Shown here one piece after another: positions 16,122 through 24,025 of a stretch of 64,000 bases of DNA; position 1 is the stretch's first letter, and the number at the start of each line of letters is the position of its first letter. Below the pieces are notes generated by a model that saw only the letters and a list, made by a program, of their open reading frames with translations, ran no database searches and was not told the origin of the DNA. Source of the DNA: DASWZN01 sp036404435 (GTDB lineage: Bacteria > Acidobacteriota > Terriglobia > Bryobacterales > Bryobacteraceae). Location of the stretch: contig DASWZN010000063.1 in NCBI GenBank assembly GCA_036404435.1, positions 61,981-125,980 on the forward strand, read 5' to 3'. Position numbers and translations under genes: made by a program.

Positions 16122-16137
16122 CCGACGCGCCGGGCGT

Positions 16138-17589
16138 TCAGCGGTTGACGTGTTTGAATACGTTCAAGAAGGCCTTGGTGAAGGTCTTGGCGATGTCCTC
16201 GTCTGTGACCGAGGGCTTCACAACCTTGTCGCCGTACGTCCACACGCGACGCCAGCCGGAGGGGGCATTGGGCCGGAAAGCCTGGCCGACGATATCGGAA
16301 ACAATCAGCTCTCCTTGTTGGGAGTATTGATTGGTGGGCTTGGAGATCGCGAAATAAAGCAGCAGGTCGGCTTGCCGGTAATCGGCGACCGTTTTCAAGC
16401 CTCCCTCGGTTAGAAGTTGGACGATCTCATTGCGGGCCGGCAGGCTCTTTCCAGCCGAGACGAAAACATACCTGACGCCCCGCATCTCGTCCGCGCGCCC
16501 ATCCACAACCTGGACACTTGGCGGCCGGGATGCCGGCTGCGGCGAAGATCCGGCCCTGGTCATAGTGAGAGTACCCTTGCCGTGATCCCCTTGGCAGTCT
16601 GTGCCTGTGTACGTCCCGACGGCCTTGTCCACCTCAACCTTGGCGGTTCCTTTGAATACCCCGGCACAGTCGCGGGTGGACTGCGTAAGCTCGAAAACCA
16701 GCTCGGAGTCTCTGAGCGCGCCCTTGATTTGCCCCGCGCCGCCGAGTGACGTGGTATAGGCGCCTATTACATCGCCCTGGGAGTCCTGGACCAGGTTGAA
16801 CTGCCAGGACGCCGATCCCTTGGCGTCGGAAATAGTCGCGGACCATGCTCCATCGAGGGTGGTGTTTGATGGGAGCTGGCCGGCCTTCGGCTTCTCGGGT
16901 TTGGTGGCCGCAGACTTCAGCGCGCCCGCGTTGAAAGCCGCAAGCGTGGCGAGCTGGGACGGATTCAGGAACTTGATCAGCGGCTTGAGGTAATTAACGG
17001 GGACGGCGAGATTGAGATTCTGCCCCGCAACGGTGGCTTGCGTGACGCCAATGACCTCGCCCGCATCGTTCAGGAGCGGACCGCCACTGCTGCCCGGAGA
17101 GATGGGGGCGGTGATCTGCAATATCTTCATGCCCACCCCTTGCCGGACGCCGCTCAGGATTCCGTCCGAAACGGAACCGGCAAGGCCGCTCGGGTTGCCC
17201 ACGGTGACGACATGCTGTCCTATCTGGATGGAGTCCGAGTCCCCCAGCTTTGCCGGCTGCAGACTGAGCGCTTTGATCTTGATGAGCGCCAGGTCCTTGC
17301 GCCGATCGGTGTCAGCCACGAATACGGCGTCGTAGATGTCGCCGTTCGGCAGTGTCACCGACGCGGCATACGCGCCCTCCACGACATGAAAGTTCGTCGC
17401 GATGAGCCCATCGGGTGCAACGACAAAGCCGGTCCCTAGGCCGAGAAAATTCCCGTTCTGATCGCGCGTCGTTATTTGCACAACGGATGGCGATACAGAG
17501 CGGGCGAGTTCGGGGAGGGAGACCGTCGACTGGAATGCAAACGAGGGCGCGAGGGCGCTCATAAACAGCAAGGCACGAAACCATGGCAT
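16138..17589 (-). CDS. Secreted trypsin-like serine protease (S1C/HtrA-like)
   Basis: About 483 residues when started at ATG 17589, which has AAGGCGGTGA just upstream; an ATG at 17610 adds seven residues. The signal peptide is MPWFRALLFMSALAPSFAF. The protease domain has the complete triad: His68 in NFHVVEG, Asp99 in DLALIKI and Ser168 in GSSGGPL. There is no PDZ domain; a middle beta-rich domain (about 240-350) and a C-terminal domain with YVFVSAGKSLPARNEIVQLL follow. So it is HtrA-like in the catalytic part but not a classical DegP. Probably periplasmic protein quality control or processing. Confidence 0.85.
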   Translation of the reverse strand: MPWFRALLFMSALAPSFAFQSTVSLPELARSVSPSVVQITTRDQNGNFLGLGTGFVVAPDGLIATNFHVVEGAYAASVTLPNGDIYDAVFVADTDRRKDLALIKIKALSLQPAKLGDSDSIQIGQHVVTVGNPSGLAGSVSDGILSGVRQGVGMKILQITAPISPGSSGGPLLNDAGEVIGVTQATVAGQNLNLAVPVNYLKPLIKFLNPSQLATLAAFNAGALKSAATKPEKPKAGQLPSNTTLDGAWSATISDAKGSASWQFNLVQDSQGDVIGAYTTSLGGAGQIKGALRDSELVFELTQSTRDCAGVFKGTAKVEVDKAVGTYTGTDCQGDHGKGTLTMTRAGSSPQPASRPPSVQVVDGRADEMRGVRYVFVSAGKSLPARNEIVQLLTEGGLKTVADYRQADLLLYFAISKPTNQYSQQGELIVSDIVGQAFRPNAPSGWRRVWTYGDKVVKPSVTDEDIAKTFTKAFLNVFKHVNR

Positions 17590-17671
17590 ATTCACCGCCT
17601 TCCCAGACATCGCCGGATACCGGGATTAAGTATAGTCCCGCCGACTGCCGTCCGGCTAGGAAACACCGTGG

Positions 17672-18286
17672 CTACGCCGAAGGTGGCGCCTTCTTAGCGG
17701 GCCGGCGGAGATACGCCACCAGTTGATATCCGAGAATGAGGGCCGCCAGCAAAGCCGCGATCGCCCAAGTCATGTCGCCCAGAGCCGCGTCCAGGGCCAT
17801 CACGCGATCGCTGAAGAACCACCCCAACGAGATAAAGACAGCCGCCCCCGTAATCTCACCCAGAACGTCCCAGAAGAGGAATCGGCGCCATGGGTAGCCG
17901 GCCGTGCCACTGACCAGATTGATCCAGGGTCCCAGGGGACTGAGCAGCCAGCGGGTGATGAAGATGCCGGGGCCGCCCCAGGCTCTCGCCTTGGCCTCCA
18001 TGGCTTCGATGCTGGCGCGCCTTCCCAACAGAGCGCTGAGCTTCGTGACGACCGCCGGCCCGCCCCATCGTCCGATGGCATAGCCGGCCTGATCGCCGAG
18101 GATGGCGCCGGCGCCGGCCACGCCAATGGCCCACCAGAGGTTCATGGCGCCTTGCGAGATCATCGAGCCCACGACAATCAGAAGGAGCGTGACGGGCAGC
18201 GGCACTCCGATGGCCGCCACGGTGACGATTCCGAAAAGCGCCGGCGCCCCGTACTCTGAAACCGCCGCGAGGAGCTGATCGTTCAT
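17672..18286 (-). CDS. DedA-family membrane protein
   Basis: A 204-residue integral membrane protein of the DedA/SNARE-associated (VTT) family. The pattern includes an N-terminal re-entrant region with GVPLPVTLLLIVVGS, the GAGAILGDQAGYAIGRWGG motif with its acidic residue, and the RWLLSPLGPWINLVSG arginine motif, then two C-terminal helices. DedA proteins are linked to lipid carrier (undecaprenyl phosphate) or phospholipid flipping and envelope homeostasis. Its start overlaps the stop of the upstream 114-residue gene (ATGA), so the two are coupled. Confidence 0.88.
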   Translation of the reverse strand: MNDQLLAAVSEYGAPALFGIVTVAAIGVPLPVTLLLIVVGSMISQGAMNLWWAIGVAGAGAILGDQAGYAIGRWGGPAVVTKLSALLGRRASIEAMEAKARAWGGPGIFITRWLLSPLGPWINLVSGTAGYPWRRFLFWDVLGEITGAAVFISLGWFFSDRVMALDAALGDMTWAIAALLAALILGYQLVAYLRRPAKKAPPSA

Positions 18287-18627
18287 CGAGGTGGGCCGCC
18301 GGGTGGATGCGCGGCGGCATCGATGGCACGTTGCAGTTGGGCTATCAGCTCGGGAACGGGGCGGTTCAGGTCGCGAGCGAGGCGGCGAACGGATCGCCGG
18401 TCGTGCGGCTCCTGCGGCTGGACACCAATGGCTTGAAACAGCACAGCGGCCGGGACATTGTGGGTGTGCGCGATAAATGGAACCGACATCCAGGCGTGGA
18501 TGGGCTCATTCTCCGCGCGCATGTGGCGCAACCGCCGGCTGGCTCTGGAGGCGAAGAAAAAAACGCCCGCGATCGCCAGCACGAAGGCGAGCCCAACAGC
18601 CAGCGTGCGCCGCCACGTCTTTCCCAC
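18283..18627 (-). CDS. Single-pass membrane-anchored hypothetical protein
   Basis: A 114-residue protein starting at GTG 18627. One N-terminal transmembrane helix (residues about 9-27, VGLAFVLAIAGVFFF) is followed by a basic segment (SRASRRLRHMRAE) and a soluble tail with helix-forming VRRLARDLNRPVPELIAQLQ. No domain is recognised. It is upstream of and coupled to the DedA gene by a 4-nt overlap, which suggests they act together in the membrane. Confidence 0.55.
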   Translation of the reverse strand: MGKTWRRTLAVGLAFVLAIAGVFFFASRASRRLRHMRAENEPIHAWMSVPFIAHTHNVPAAVLFQAIGVQPQEPHDRRSVRRLARDLNRPVPELIAQLQRAIDAAAHPPGGPPR

Positions 18628-18717
18628 AATTCAATATAGCCGGACTCCGCGAACGAAGGGCCGCCTGTCAGGCATGAATGCGGACGGCCTTCGTTGGCGG
18701 TCGGCGCAGGATAGCTA

Positions 18718-19002
18718 CTACTTGCCGTGGCCGTCCTGGTAGCCAGCCTCGTATGCTTTCTGGTCGTCGTCCTTTTTGAAATGTCTCTTCTTGCTGTGAT
18801 CCAGGTTGCGCGCGTGGTCGGACCGGCCTTCGCGCACGCCTTGCTGGTATGTTTTGTTTTTCGAATAATCCTGCTGCTCGGTTGTGCTGGTCGGATGGTC
18901 CTGGGGAGATAGAGTCCCCACAGCCTGTAGAGTGCCACCGCCGACACCGATGCCCACCGCCAGCGTCAGAACCCAAATACAACGCTTCAAGTTGATTCTC
19001 AT
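18718..19002 (-). CDS. Small exported protein with paired YxxGxxxG motifs
   Basis: A 94-residue protein with a signal-like N-terminus (residues 1-28, KRCIWVLTLAVGIGVGGG). The hydrophilic mature part contains two related motifs, TYQQGVREGRSDHARN and AYEAGYQDGHGK, of the type Y-x-x-G-x-x-x-G-x-x-D seen in small exported acidobacterial proteins. Between them is a Lys/His/Asp-rich stretch (KKRHFKKDDD). The role is unknown; binding of metal or polyanions is conceivable. It is divergent from the 19267 gene across a 264-bp spacer in which I see no clear consensus promoter. Confidence 0.6.
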   Translation of the reverse strand: MRINLKRCIWVLTLAVGIGVGGGTLQAVGTLSPQDHPTSTTEQQDYSKNKTYQQGVREGRSDHARNLDHSKKRHFKKDDDQKAYEAGYQDGHGK

Positions 19003-19266
19003 AAATCGTCATCCCTCCAGTTCGGGAAAGGCACGCCAATGGCCGTTGAGGCGCTTGCGGCACACGTTGCACCAGCCCAACGGCAAGAGCCGCTTTTGCG
19101 ACCCGGTGCGCGACTCTGCCCCGCGAGCCGCGTGCAGAATACGGCACTAAGAAGTGCAGTCTTTGCTCCGCCGGCCCAGCCGCCATCGGATACCGCCCGC
19201 ATCACCGTCGTCGCCTCAACGGCACCGCGCGTGCTCTAACATTCCCGTTAGCCTTCGGAGGAAACT

Positions 19267-19725
19267 ATGAGGACATATTCGACTACCGCAATTGCAGGGG
19301 CGGTCTTGACGACCTTCCTGTTCGCCTTCTCCGCCTACGCGCGCGACCACAGCGACCTGAACGGCACCTGGACGCTGGTGCCCACCAAGAGCGATTTTGC
19401 CGGCCAGCCCGTCGTTCAAACCGGCACCGTGACCATCGCCGATCGGGAGGGCATTATCATCGTTTCTCGCAGCTTCAGGTATGAAGGCGCCACCGACACC
19501 TTCTTTTATAAGGACATCACCGACGCCGAGAATAACGCCACAATCCGCACCGGCAAAGACCTCAAGAGCAAGACCAAGTGGGATCACAACATCCTGAAGG
19601 TGACCACGACGCAGTCCGGCGCAGTTACTCTCGAAAGCTACACCCTGGCCGCGGATGGCACCATGATGGTCAGCGTCCTAAGGCCGGATCAGAGGCCGAT
19701 CAGCCTCGTCTTCCAGCGTCAGTAG
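19267..19725 (+). CDS. Secreted beta-rich hypothetical protein
   Basis: A 152-residue protein with a signal peptide (residues 1-25, ending AYARD). The mature domain is built of beta strands: DLNGTWTLVPTKSDF, VQTGTVTIADREGIIIVSRSF, NILKVTTTQSGAVTLESYTL and MMVSVLRPDQRPISLVF. The 'L-G-T-W-L-----S-F' start is common in small exported acidobacterial proteins with a lipocalin-like look. No ligand residues can be named. GGAGGAAACT gives a good ribosome site 4 nt before the ATG. It converges with the S4-domain gene, 6 bp apart. Confidence 0.68.
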   Translation: MRTYSTTAIAGAVLTTFLFAFSAYARDHSDLNGTWTLVPTKSDFAGQPVVQTGTVTIADREGIIIVSRSFRYEGATDTFFYKDITDAENNATIRTGKDLKSKTKWDHNILKVTTTQSGAVTLESYTLAADGTMMVSVLRPDQRPISLVFQRQ

Positions 19726-19731
19726 CGGCGC

Positions 19732-20112
19732 TTACGCTCTACCTCGAAGCCGGTCTAACTCGCGGCGATCGCGTTTCGATGGCTTGCCTTCCCGCAGCGC
19801 TTCGAAATGCGGCATCGCCTTGCGCTCTTCTGCCAGCTTCAGCCGCAGTTCCCGGCTCGCCTCTGTCTCGCGATAGAGCGTCTGCGCAACTGCCGCCGGG
19901 CCGCGCGTCTCACTGAGGGCCAGGACCTCGACCTGAAAGTCGCCGCCGTCGTTCTTCACCCGCAAGACGTCGCCAACCCGGACCTCCCGCGCAGCCCTGG
20001 CTTCTTGTCCGTTGGACTCGATCCTGCCGATGTCACACGCCCGAGCGGCGAGCGCGCGCGTTTTGAAGAATCGGGCGGCCCAGAGCCACTTGTCCATCCT
20101 TACGCCGGTCAT
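19732..20112 (-). CDS. hslR: S4-domain RNA-binding protein, Hsp15-like
   Basis: A 126-residue protein whose first 60 residues are an S4 RNA-binding domain: MDKWLWAARFFKTRALAARACDIG, then RIESNGQEARAAREVRVGDVLRV. The C-terminal half is helical and strongly basic (RELRLKLAEERKAMP, KPSKRDRRELDRLRGRA). This layout is that of heat-shock protein 15, which rescues stalled 50S-tRNA complexes. The true start may be the Met five codons downstream (MDKWLW at 20097), the family's usual N-terminus. The gene lies just after the zinc-ribbon gene on the same strand. The symbol follows the family resemblance. Confidence 0.82.
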   Translation of the reverse strand: MTGVRMDKWLWAARFFKTRALAARACDIGRIESNGQEARAAREVRVGDVLRVKNDGGDFQVEVLALSETRGPAAVAQTLYRETEASRELRLKLAEERKAMPHFEALREGKPSKRDRRELDRLRGRA

Positions 20113-20160
20113 GCTCCCATTTTCGTCCCCCGGCGGGATCTGACCCAGGCTGTGCGCTCG

Positions 20161-20634
20161 TCATCCCGGCGCGGCGACCATGTGCCTCAGCGCCCCGTGG
20201 TCGAGCCAGTCCAGTTGGCAGAACTCGCAGGTGGTGATGGCGACGTGGCCCGGTCCGGCGTAAGGGTGCGTGTCCATGCGCGCTCCGCACTGCGGGCACT
20301 GGTAAGCGCGGTCCAGGTCCTTCGTATCGAGGCGGTGCGGAGACTCCGGCGCTTCGGCGCGGTCCGCCCGCAGCATACCGACCATCTCGATAAAGGCGTC
20401 CATGCCCACCAGCAGGCCACGGCAGCGCGGGCAACACAGCAGCCGCAGGCCGTGGACGGCGGCTGCCTCCAGCGGAGTCTTGCACATTGGACACTTGAGC
20501 GGTGACGTTTCCGCCAGCATGGCCACGCCGTCGGCGTCCGGTTCGAGGACCTGGATGTTGCCGCAAAAGCCGCACTCCAGGCAACCTTTGATATCGTCGA
20601 ACCGCATCGAGGCGCCGCAGGTGGGACAGTTCAT
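20161..20634 (-). CDS. Multi-CxxC zinc-ribbon protein coupled to guaB
   Basis: A 157-residue protein with six CxxC pairs: CPTC, CLECGFC, CPMC, CPRC, CPQC and CEFC. This is enough for three zinc ribbons, with a short helical linker (GMDAFIEMVGML) in the middle. The arrangement resembles TFIIB-type zinc-ribbon proteins of unknown role. The ATG at 20634 is the start because a longer frame would run into guaB; only 2 bp separate the guaB stop (TAG) from this ATG, so translation is coupled. A regulatory or nucleic-acid contact role is inference. Confidence 0.78.
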   Translation of the reverse strand: MNCPTCGASMRFDDIKGCLECGFCGNIQVLEPDADGVAMLAETSPLKCPMCKTPLEAAAVHGLRLLCCPRCRGLLVGMDAFIEMVGMLRADRAEAPESPHRLDTKDLDRAYQCPQCGARMDTHPYAGPGHVAITTCEFCQLDWLDHGALRHMVAAPG

Positions 20635-20636
20635 CG

Positions 20637-22097
20637 CTATTCGACGCGGTAGTTCGGCGCTTCCTTGGTGATGATCACGTCGTGGACGTGGCTTTCGCGC
20701 AGGCCGGCCGGGCTCACGCGCAGGAACCGCGATCGTTCCTGCAACTCGCGAATGGTGGACGCGCCGCAATAGCCCATGCCGGCTTTGAGACCGCCCACGA
20801 GTTGGTACACCATCTCGGAAAGCAGTCCCTTGTAAGGCACGCGCCCCTCGATTCCCTCCGGAACCAGCTTGGAGTTGACCTCCTGCCCGTAGCGGTCGGC
20901 GCTCGCCACGGCCATGGCGCTGGTCGATCCCATGCCGCGGTAGCTCTTGAACGTGCGCCCCTGGTAGAGGATGGTCTCGCCCGGGCTCTCATCGGTGCCC
21001 GCGAACAGGCTGCCGATCATGACGCAGTCCGCGCCCGCGGCGATGGCCTTCGTGATGTCGCCGGAGTACTTGATGCCGCCGTCGGCGATGAGCGGCACGC
21101 CCGCCTCGCGGGTCGCACGCGCGCACTCCGCAATGGCCGTGATCTGCGGGACGCCCGCGCCCGAGACCACGCGCGTGGTGCAAATCGAGCCCGGCCCCAT
21201 ACCCACCTTGATTCCGTCGGCGCCCAACGCGATCAGGTCCCGCGCGCCCTCGTAAGTGGCCACGTTCCCGGCCAGTAACTCCACGTCGGGCAGCTTACTC
21301 TTCACGGCCTTCACGACTTCGAGCACGCGCTCGCTGTGCCCGTGCGCGGTATCGACGGCCAGAACGTCGCACTTGCGCCGCACCAGTTCCTGCGCGCGCT
21401 CGAGGAAATCGGCGCCCGCGCCCACGGCCGCCCCCACCCGCAGCCGCCCCTGGGAGTCCTTGGCCGCGTTGGGGTACTTCAGCTTCTTTTGTATGTCTTT
21501 GACCGTGATGAGGCCCTTGAGGGCGTAGTCCTTGTCCACCACCAGCAGCTTCTCGACCCGGTGCTGATGCAGGATCTGCTCCGCCTCTTCGAGCGTGGTG
21601 CCCACCGGAACCGTGATGAGGTGGTCCTTGGTCATGACGTTCGCGATCGGCTGGTCGAGGTTGGTCTCGAACCGCAGGTCGCGGTTGGTGAGGATGCCCA
21701 CCAGCCGGCCGTTGCGCGTGACCGGAACGCCCGAGATGCGGAAGCGCCGCATGACCTCCAGCGCCTCGTATATCTTCTGCTCGGGAGCCATGGTGACCGG
21801 GTCCACGATCATCCCGCTCTCACTCCGTTTCACGCGGTCCACTTCCTCGGCCTGCCGCTCGATGGACATGTTCCGGTGAACGATCCCGATGCCCCCTTCG
21901 CGCGCCAGCGCGATGGCCAGGTGCGATTCGGTCACCGTGTCCATGGCGGCGCTGACGATGGGGATGTGGAGGCCGATGGTGCGGCTCAGGCAAGTTCGGG
22001 TATCCGCCTGGGCGGGGAGCACGCCGCTGCGGGCCGGTAGCAGGAGGACATCGTCGAAGGTCAGCCCTTCGGGGATGCTGTCAACAATCATATTCAA
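20637..22097 (-). CDS. guaB: Inosine-5'-monophosphate dehydrogenase
   Basis: A 486-residue cytoplasmic enzyme that oxidises IMP to XMP with NAD+, the committed step of GMP synthesis. The N-terminal barrel start is LTFDDVLLLPARSGVLP. Two CBS domains (residues about 95-210) contain RFRISGVPVTRNGRLVGILT and RVEKLLVVDKDYALKGLIT. The catalytic loop is GPGSICTTR with the active Cys, the flap motif is RGMGSTSAM, and VDTAHGHS and IADGGIKYSGD are in place. The TTG at 22097 has GAGGT 8 nt upstream; an in-frame ATG two codons later is the alternative. It forms an operon with the zinc-ribbon gene. Confidence 0.97.
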   Translation of the reverse strand: MNMIVDSIPEGLTFDDVLLLPARSGVLPAQADTRTCLSRTIGLHIPIVSAAMDTVTESHLAIALAREGGIGIVHRNMSIERQAEEVDRVKRSESGMIVDPVTMAPEQKIYEALEVMRRFRISGVPVTRNGRLVGILTNRDLRFETNLDQPIANVMTKDHLITVPVGTTLEEAEQILHQHRVEKLLVVDKDYALKGLITVKDIQKKLKYPNAAKDSQGRLRVGAAVGAGADFLERAQELVRRKCDVLAVDTAHGHSERVLEVVKAVKSKLPDVELLAGNVATYEGARDLIALGADGIKVGMGPGSICTTRVVSGAGVPQITAIAECARATREAGVPLIADGGIKYSGDITKAIAAGADCVMIGSLFAGTDESPGETILYQGRTFKSYRGMGSTSAMAVASADRYGQEVNSKLVPEGIEGRVPYKGLLSEMVYQLVGGLKAGMGYCGASTIRELQERSRFLRVSPAGLRESHVHDVIITKEAPNYRVE

Positions 22098-22244
22098 TCA
22101 TACGTACCTCGCCCCGCGCCCCGCAAGCGCCGGTTTGGCCCGCCCCACGGCGCTGCGGCAGGCCGAGGGACCGAGGTGCGAAGAGCACAGCGTGGCCCGC
22201 AAGACTGGGAATATGCTACGATTCAAATGCGTTCGCGCAGCCGC

Positions 22245-22340
<96 letters not shown>

Positions 22341-22504
22341 CCTTGATGTTCATATACTTACAGCACATCGAATGTCTGCTGCGAGATTCTCGGATCCAGA
22401 CGCCAACAACGGGGCGTTAACCCGGGCGTCGCCGGGCCGGACCTGTTGCGGCAGGCATGCGCCTTGCGGTCGGGCGATCAATCGAATGACAATTGGTAGG
22501 ACGC

Positions 22505-23542
22505 ATGCGACCTGAGCAGTGGCGGCAGTTTAAAAGAGCGGCCAAGCGCGAGCCCGGTGCGGGTGTGCCTTTGGCCCTGATCGTGGACAGCCCCTGGATA
22601 CCGGGCTATGTCGGGATCAGCCATCTCGACTACTACTTCGATTCGCAAACCTGGTTCGAGGCTAACCTCCGGGTCGTGCGCGAGTTTCCCGAAATCATCC
22701 TGCTGCCGTCCTGGTGGGTGGAGTTCGGGATGGCAATCGAGCCTTCGGCCTTCGGGAACCGCATTCACTTCCACGCCGACCGCACGCCCGACCAATCCCC
22801 CTCGCTCGTGCGCCTGGAGGATATGGACGGCATGGCCCCCGTCAATCCGCTGACGGACGGGCTGATGCCGCTCGCTCTTCACCGTTACCGCGGCTTGAAG
22901 CCGCGGATTCTCGATGCCGGCTATACGATTCCCATGGTGGCGGCGCGGGGGCCTCTGTGCCTGGCCTCGTTTCTGCGCGGCGTCACGAACCTCATGACCG
23001 ACATGGTCGACCAGCCCGACGCGGTGAAGCGCCTGCTGGCTCTGACGACGCGGACCACGATCGATTGGCTGACGGCCCAGGCGGAGGAGATCGGCGACAC
23101 CTTCGAAGGCATTCTGGTTCTGGACGACATCGTGGGGTTCCTGTCGCCCCGCGCCTATCGGGAGTTCGCTCATCCTTACCTCAAGCAGATCGCGGATGCA
23201 TTCCCGCCTGAGTGCGTGAAGGTCTACCACAACGATGCCAATGTGCGGCCGTTCCTGGCCGACCTTCCGGATACGGGTTTCGACGTACTGAACTGGACCC
23301 ACAAGATCCCCATCCAGGAGGCCCAGCAGAAGCTCGGAGGGCGCATGTGCCTGATGGGCAATGTGCCGCCCCTGGAGATCGCCGTGCGCGGCACGCCGGA
23401 GATGGTCCGCCAATCCGCTCGCGGCGTGGTTGGGGCCAGCGACGGTTCCGCGCTGATCCTCTCGGTGGGCGGTGGTCTCAGCCCCGGTACGCCGCGAGAG
23501 AGCCTTCTGGCGCTGATCGAGGCCGCCTCCGCGCGGGCCTGA
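22505..23542 (+). CDS. Uroporphyrinogen decarboxylase (URO-D) family protein
   Basis: A 345-residue TIM-barrel protein of the URO-D superfamily, which includes HemE and corrinoid methyltransferases of the MtaA/CmuA type. Features include VPLALIVDSPWIPGY near the N-terminus, DDIVGFLSPRAYREFAHPYLKQI, VKVYHNDANVRPFLADL, LNWTHKIPIQEAQQKLG and MCLMGNVPPLEIAVRGT, with a late GGGLSPGTPRESLLAL. It lacks the FxRPDxxQ-type start of HemE, so a methyltransferase or other specialised role is more likely than haem synthesis. The ATG at 22505 is chosen because AGGAC lies just before it. Stand-alone gene between tRNA-Ser and the exopolysaccharide leader. Confidence 0.8.
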   Translation: MRPEQWRQFKRAAKREPGAGVPLALIVDSPWIPGYVGISHLDYYFDSQTWFEANLRVVREFPEIILLPSWWVEFGMAIEPSAFGNRIHFHADRTPDQSPSLVRLEDMDGMAPVNPLTDGLMPLALHRYRGLKPRILDAGYTIPMVAARGPLCLASFLRGVTNLMTDMVDQPDAVKRLLALTTRTTIDWLTAQAEEIGDTFEGILVLDDIVGFLSPRAYREFAHPYLKQIADAFPPECVKVYHNDANVRPFLADLPDTGFDVLNWTHKIPIQEAQQKLGGRMCLMGNVPPLEIAVRGTPEMVRQSARGVVGASDGSALILSVGGGLSPGTPRESLLALIEAASARA

Positions 23543-23583
23543 CTAGCCGCCTTAGGTTAGTACTCCTATTCGCTGGGGACTAC

Positions 23584-23605
23584 GCGGGTGCGATGCCGCG
23601 CCCGC
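23584..23605 (+). terminator. Possible terminator hairpin after URO-D gene
   Basis: GCGGGTGC-GATGCC-GCGCCCGC forms an 8-bp stem (one G-U) with a 6-nt loop, 42 bp after the URO-D stop. A run of five T follows only after about 20 nt, so this is a weak terminator candidate. Confidence 0.35.
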
Positions 23606-23682
23606 CGACACGTATTGCAGACATTTTTAATACAAATATTATATTCAAATACAACGACATACAGTGTCATTAACTTTTTTTC

Positions 23683-23712
23683 TTGACAGCAGCCAGCCCC
23701 TTGCGACACAAT
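23683..23712 (+). promoter_or_regulatory. Candidate promoter of the exopolysaccharide operon
   Basis: A perfect -35 TTGACA (23683-23688), an 18-nt spacer and a partial -10 CACAAT (23707-23712). It lies directly after a T-run in an AT-rich segment and is the best promoter match upstream of the first operon gene. The start site would be near 23719. Confidence 0.5.
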
Positions 23713-23773
23713 TGTATACACGAAGCAGCTAACTTAGCGAAACGCCTAACCCCAGGTTGAACTGTAGTTCGGC

Positions 23774-23835
23774 GAGGGGCATGCGTGTGTTACGGGGCTG
23801 TCAGTGCGAGGCGCCATGAGGGGCATGCGAGGGGC
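23774..23835 (+). repeat. Direct repeats in the operon leader
   Basis: The 12-mer GAGGGGCATGCG occurs at 23774-23785 and again at 23818-23829 (44-nt period). A third partial copy, GAGGGGC, starts at 23829. They fall inside the predicted transcribed leader, so they could act in DNA or RNA. Confidence 0.75.
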
Positions 23836-24025
23836 AAGGTTTTCGCTTCCCTGCGGGAGCCGGGGCACCTAAGCGGCGCCAGTATCCCATGTAAGCGTGT
23901 GACCAACTGAAGCATCGGCGACCGGCGTTTCAGATCGCGGCTCTTAGGGCCAGCCGGCAAGCACGAGCTACAGTGCTGTTCGTGATGGAGGCTCAGTAGC
24001 GGTTGGGACTGAGAATGCGTGAGCT

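Larger units (their letters stand above)
23543..24025 (+). other. Gene-free AT-rich regulatory region and leader of the exopolysaccharide operon
   Basis: This 483-bp stretch has no supported gene. It holds the hairpin at 23584-23605, then an AT-rich block (about 23620-23690) that stands out against the GC-rich surroundings, then a promoter at 23683-23712. A probable untranslated leader of roughly 300 nt follows, up to the UpxY start. The leader contains a 12-nt direct repeat (GAGGGGCATGCG) and a small hairpin (CTTCCC-TGC-GGGAG) at 23846-23859. Long leaders before UpxY/RfaH-type genes can carry recruitment elements for the antiterminator; that role here is inference. Confidence 0.6.

Noticed and set aside
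22505..23542. URO-D family gene as hemE
   Set aside because: It lacks the usual HemE N-terminal motif and is not near other haem genes, so a specialised URO-D superfamily role is more likely.
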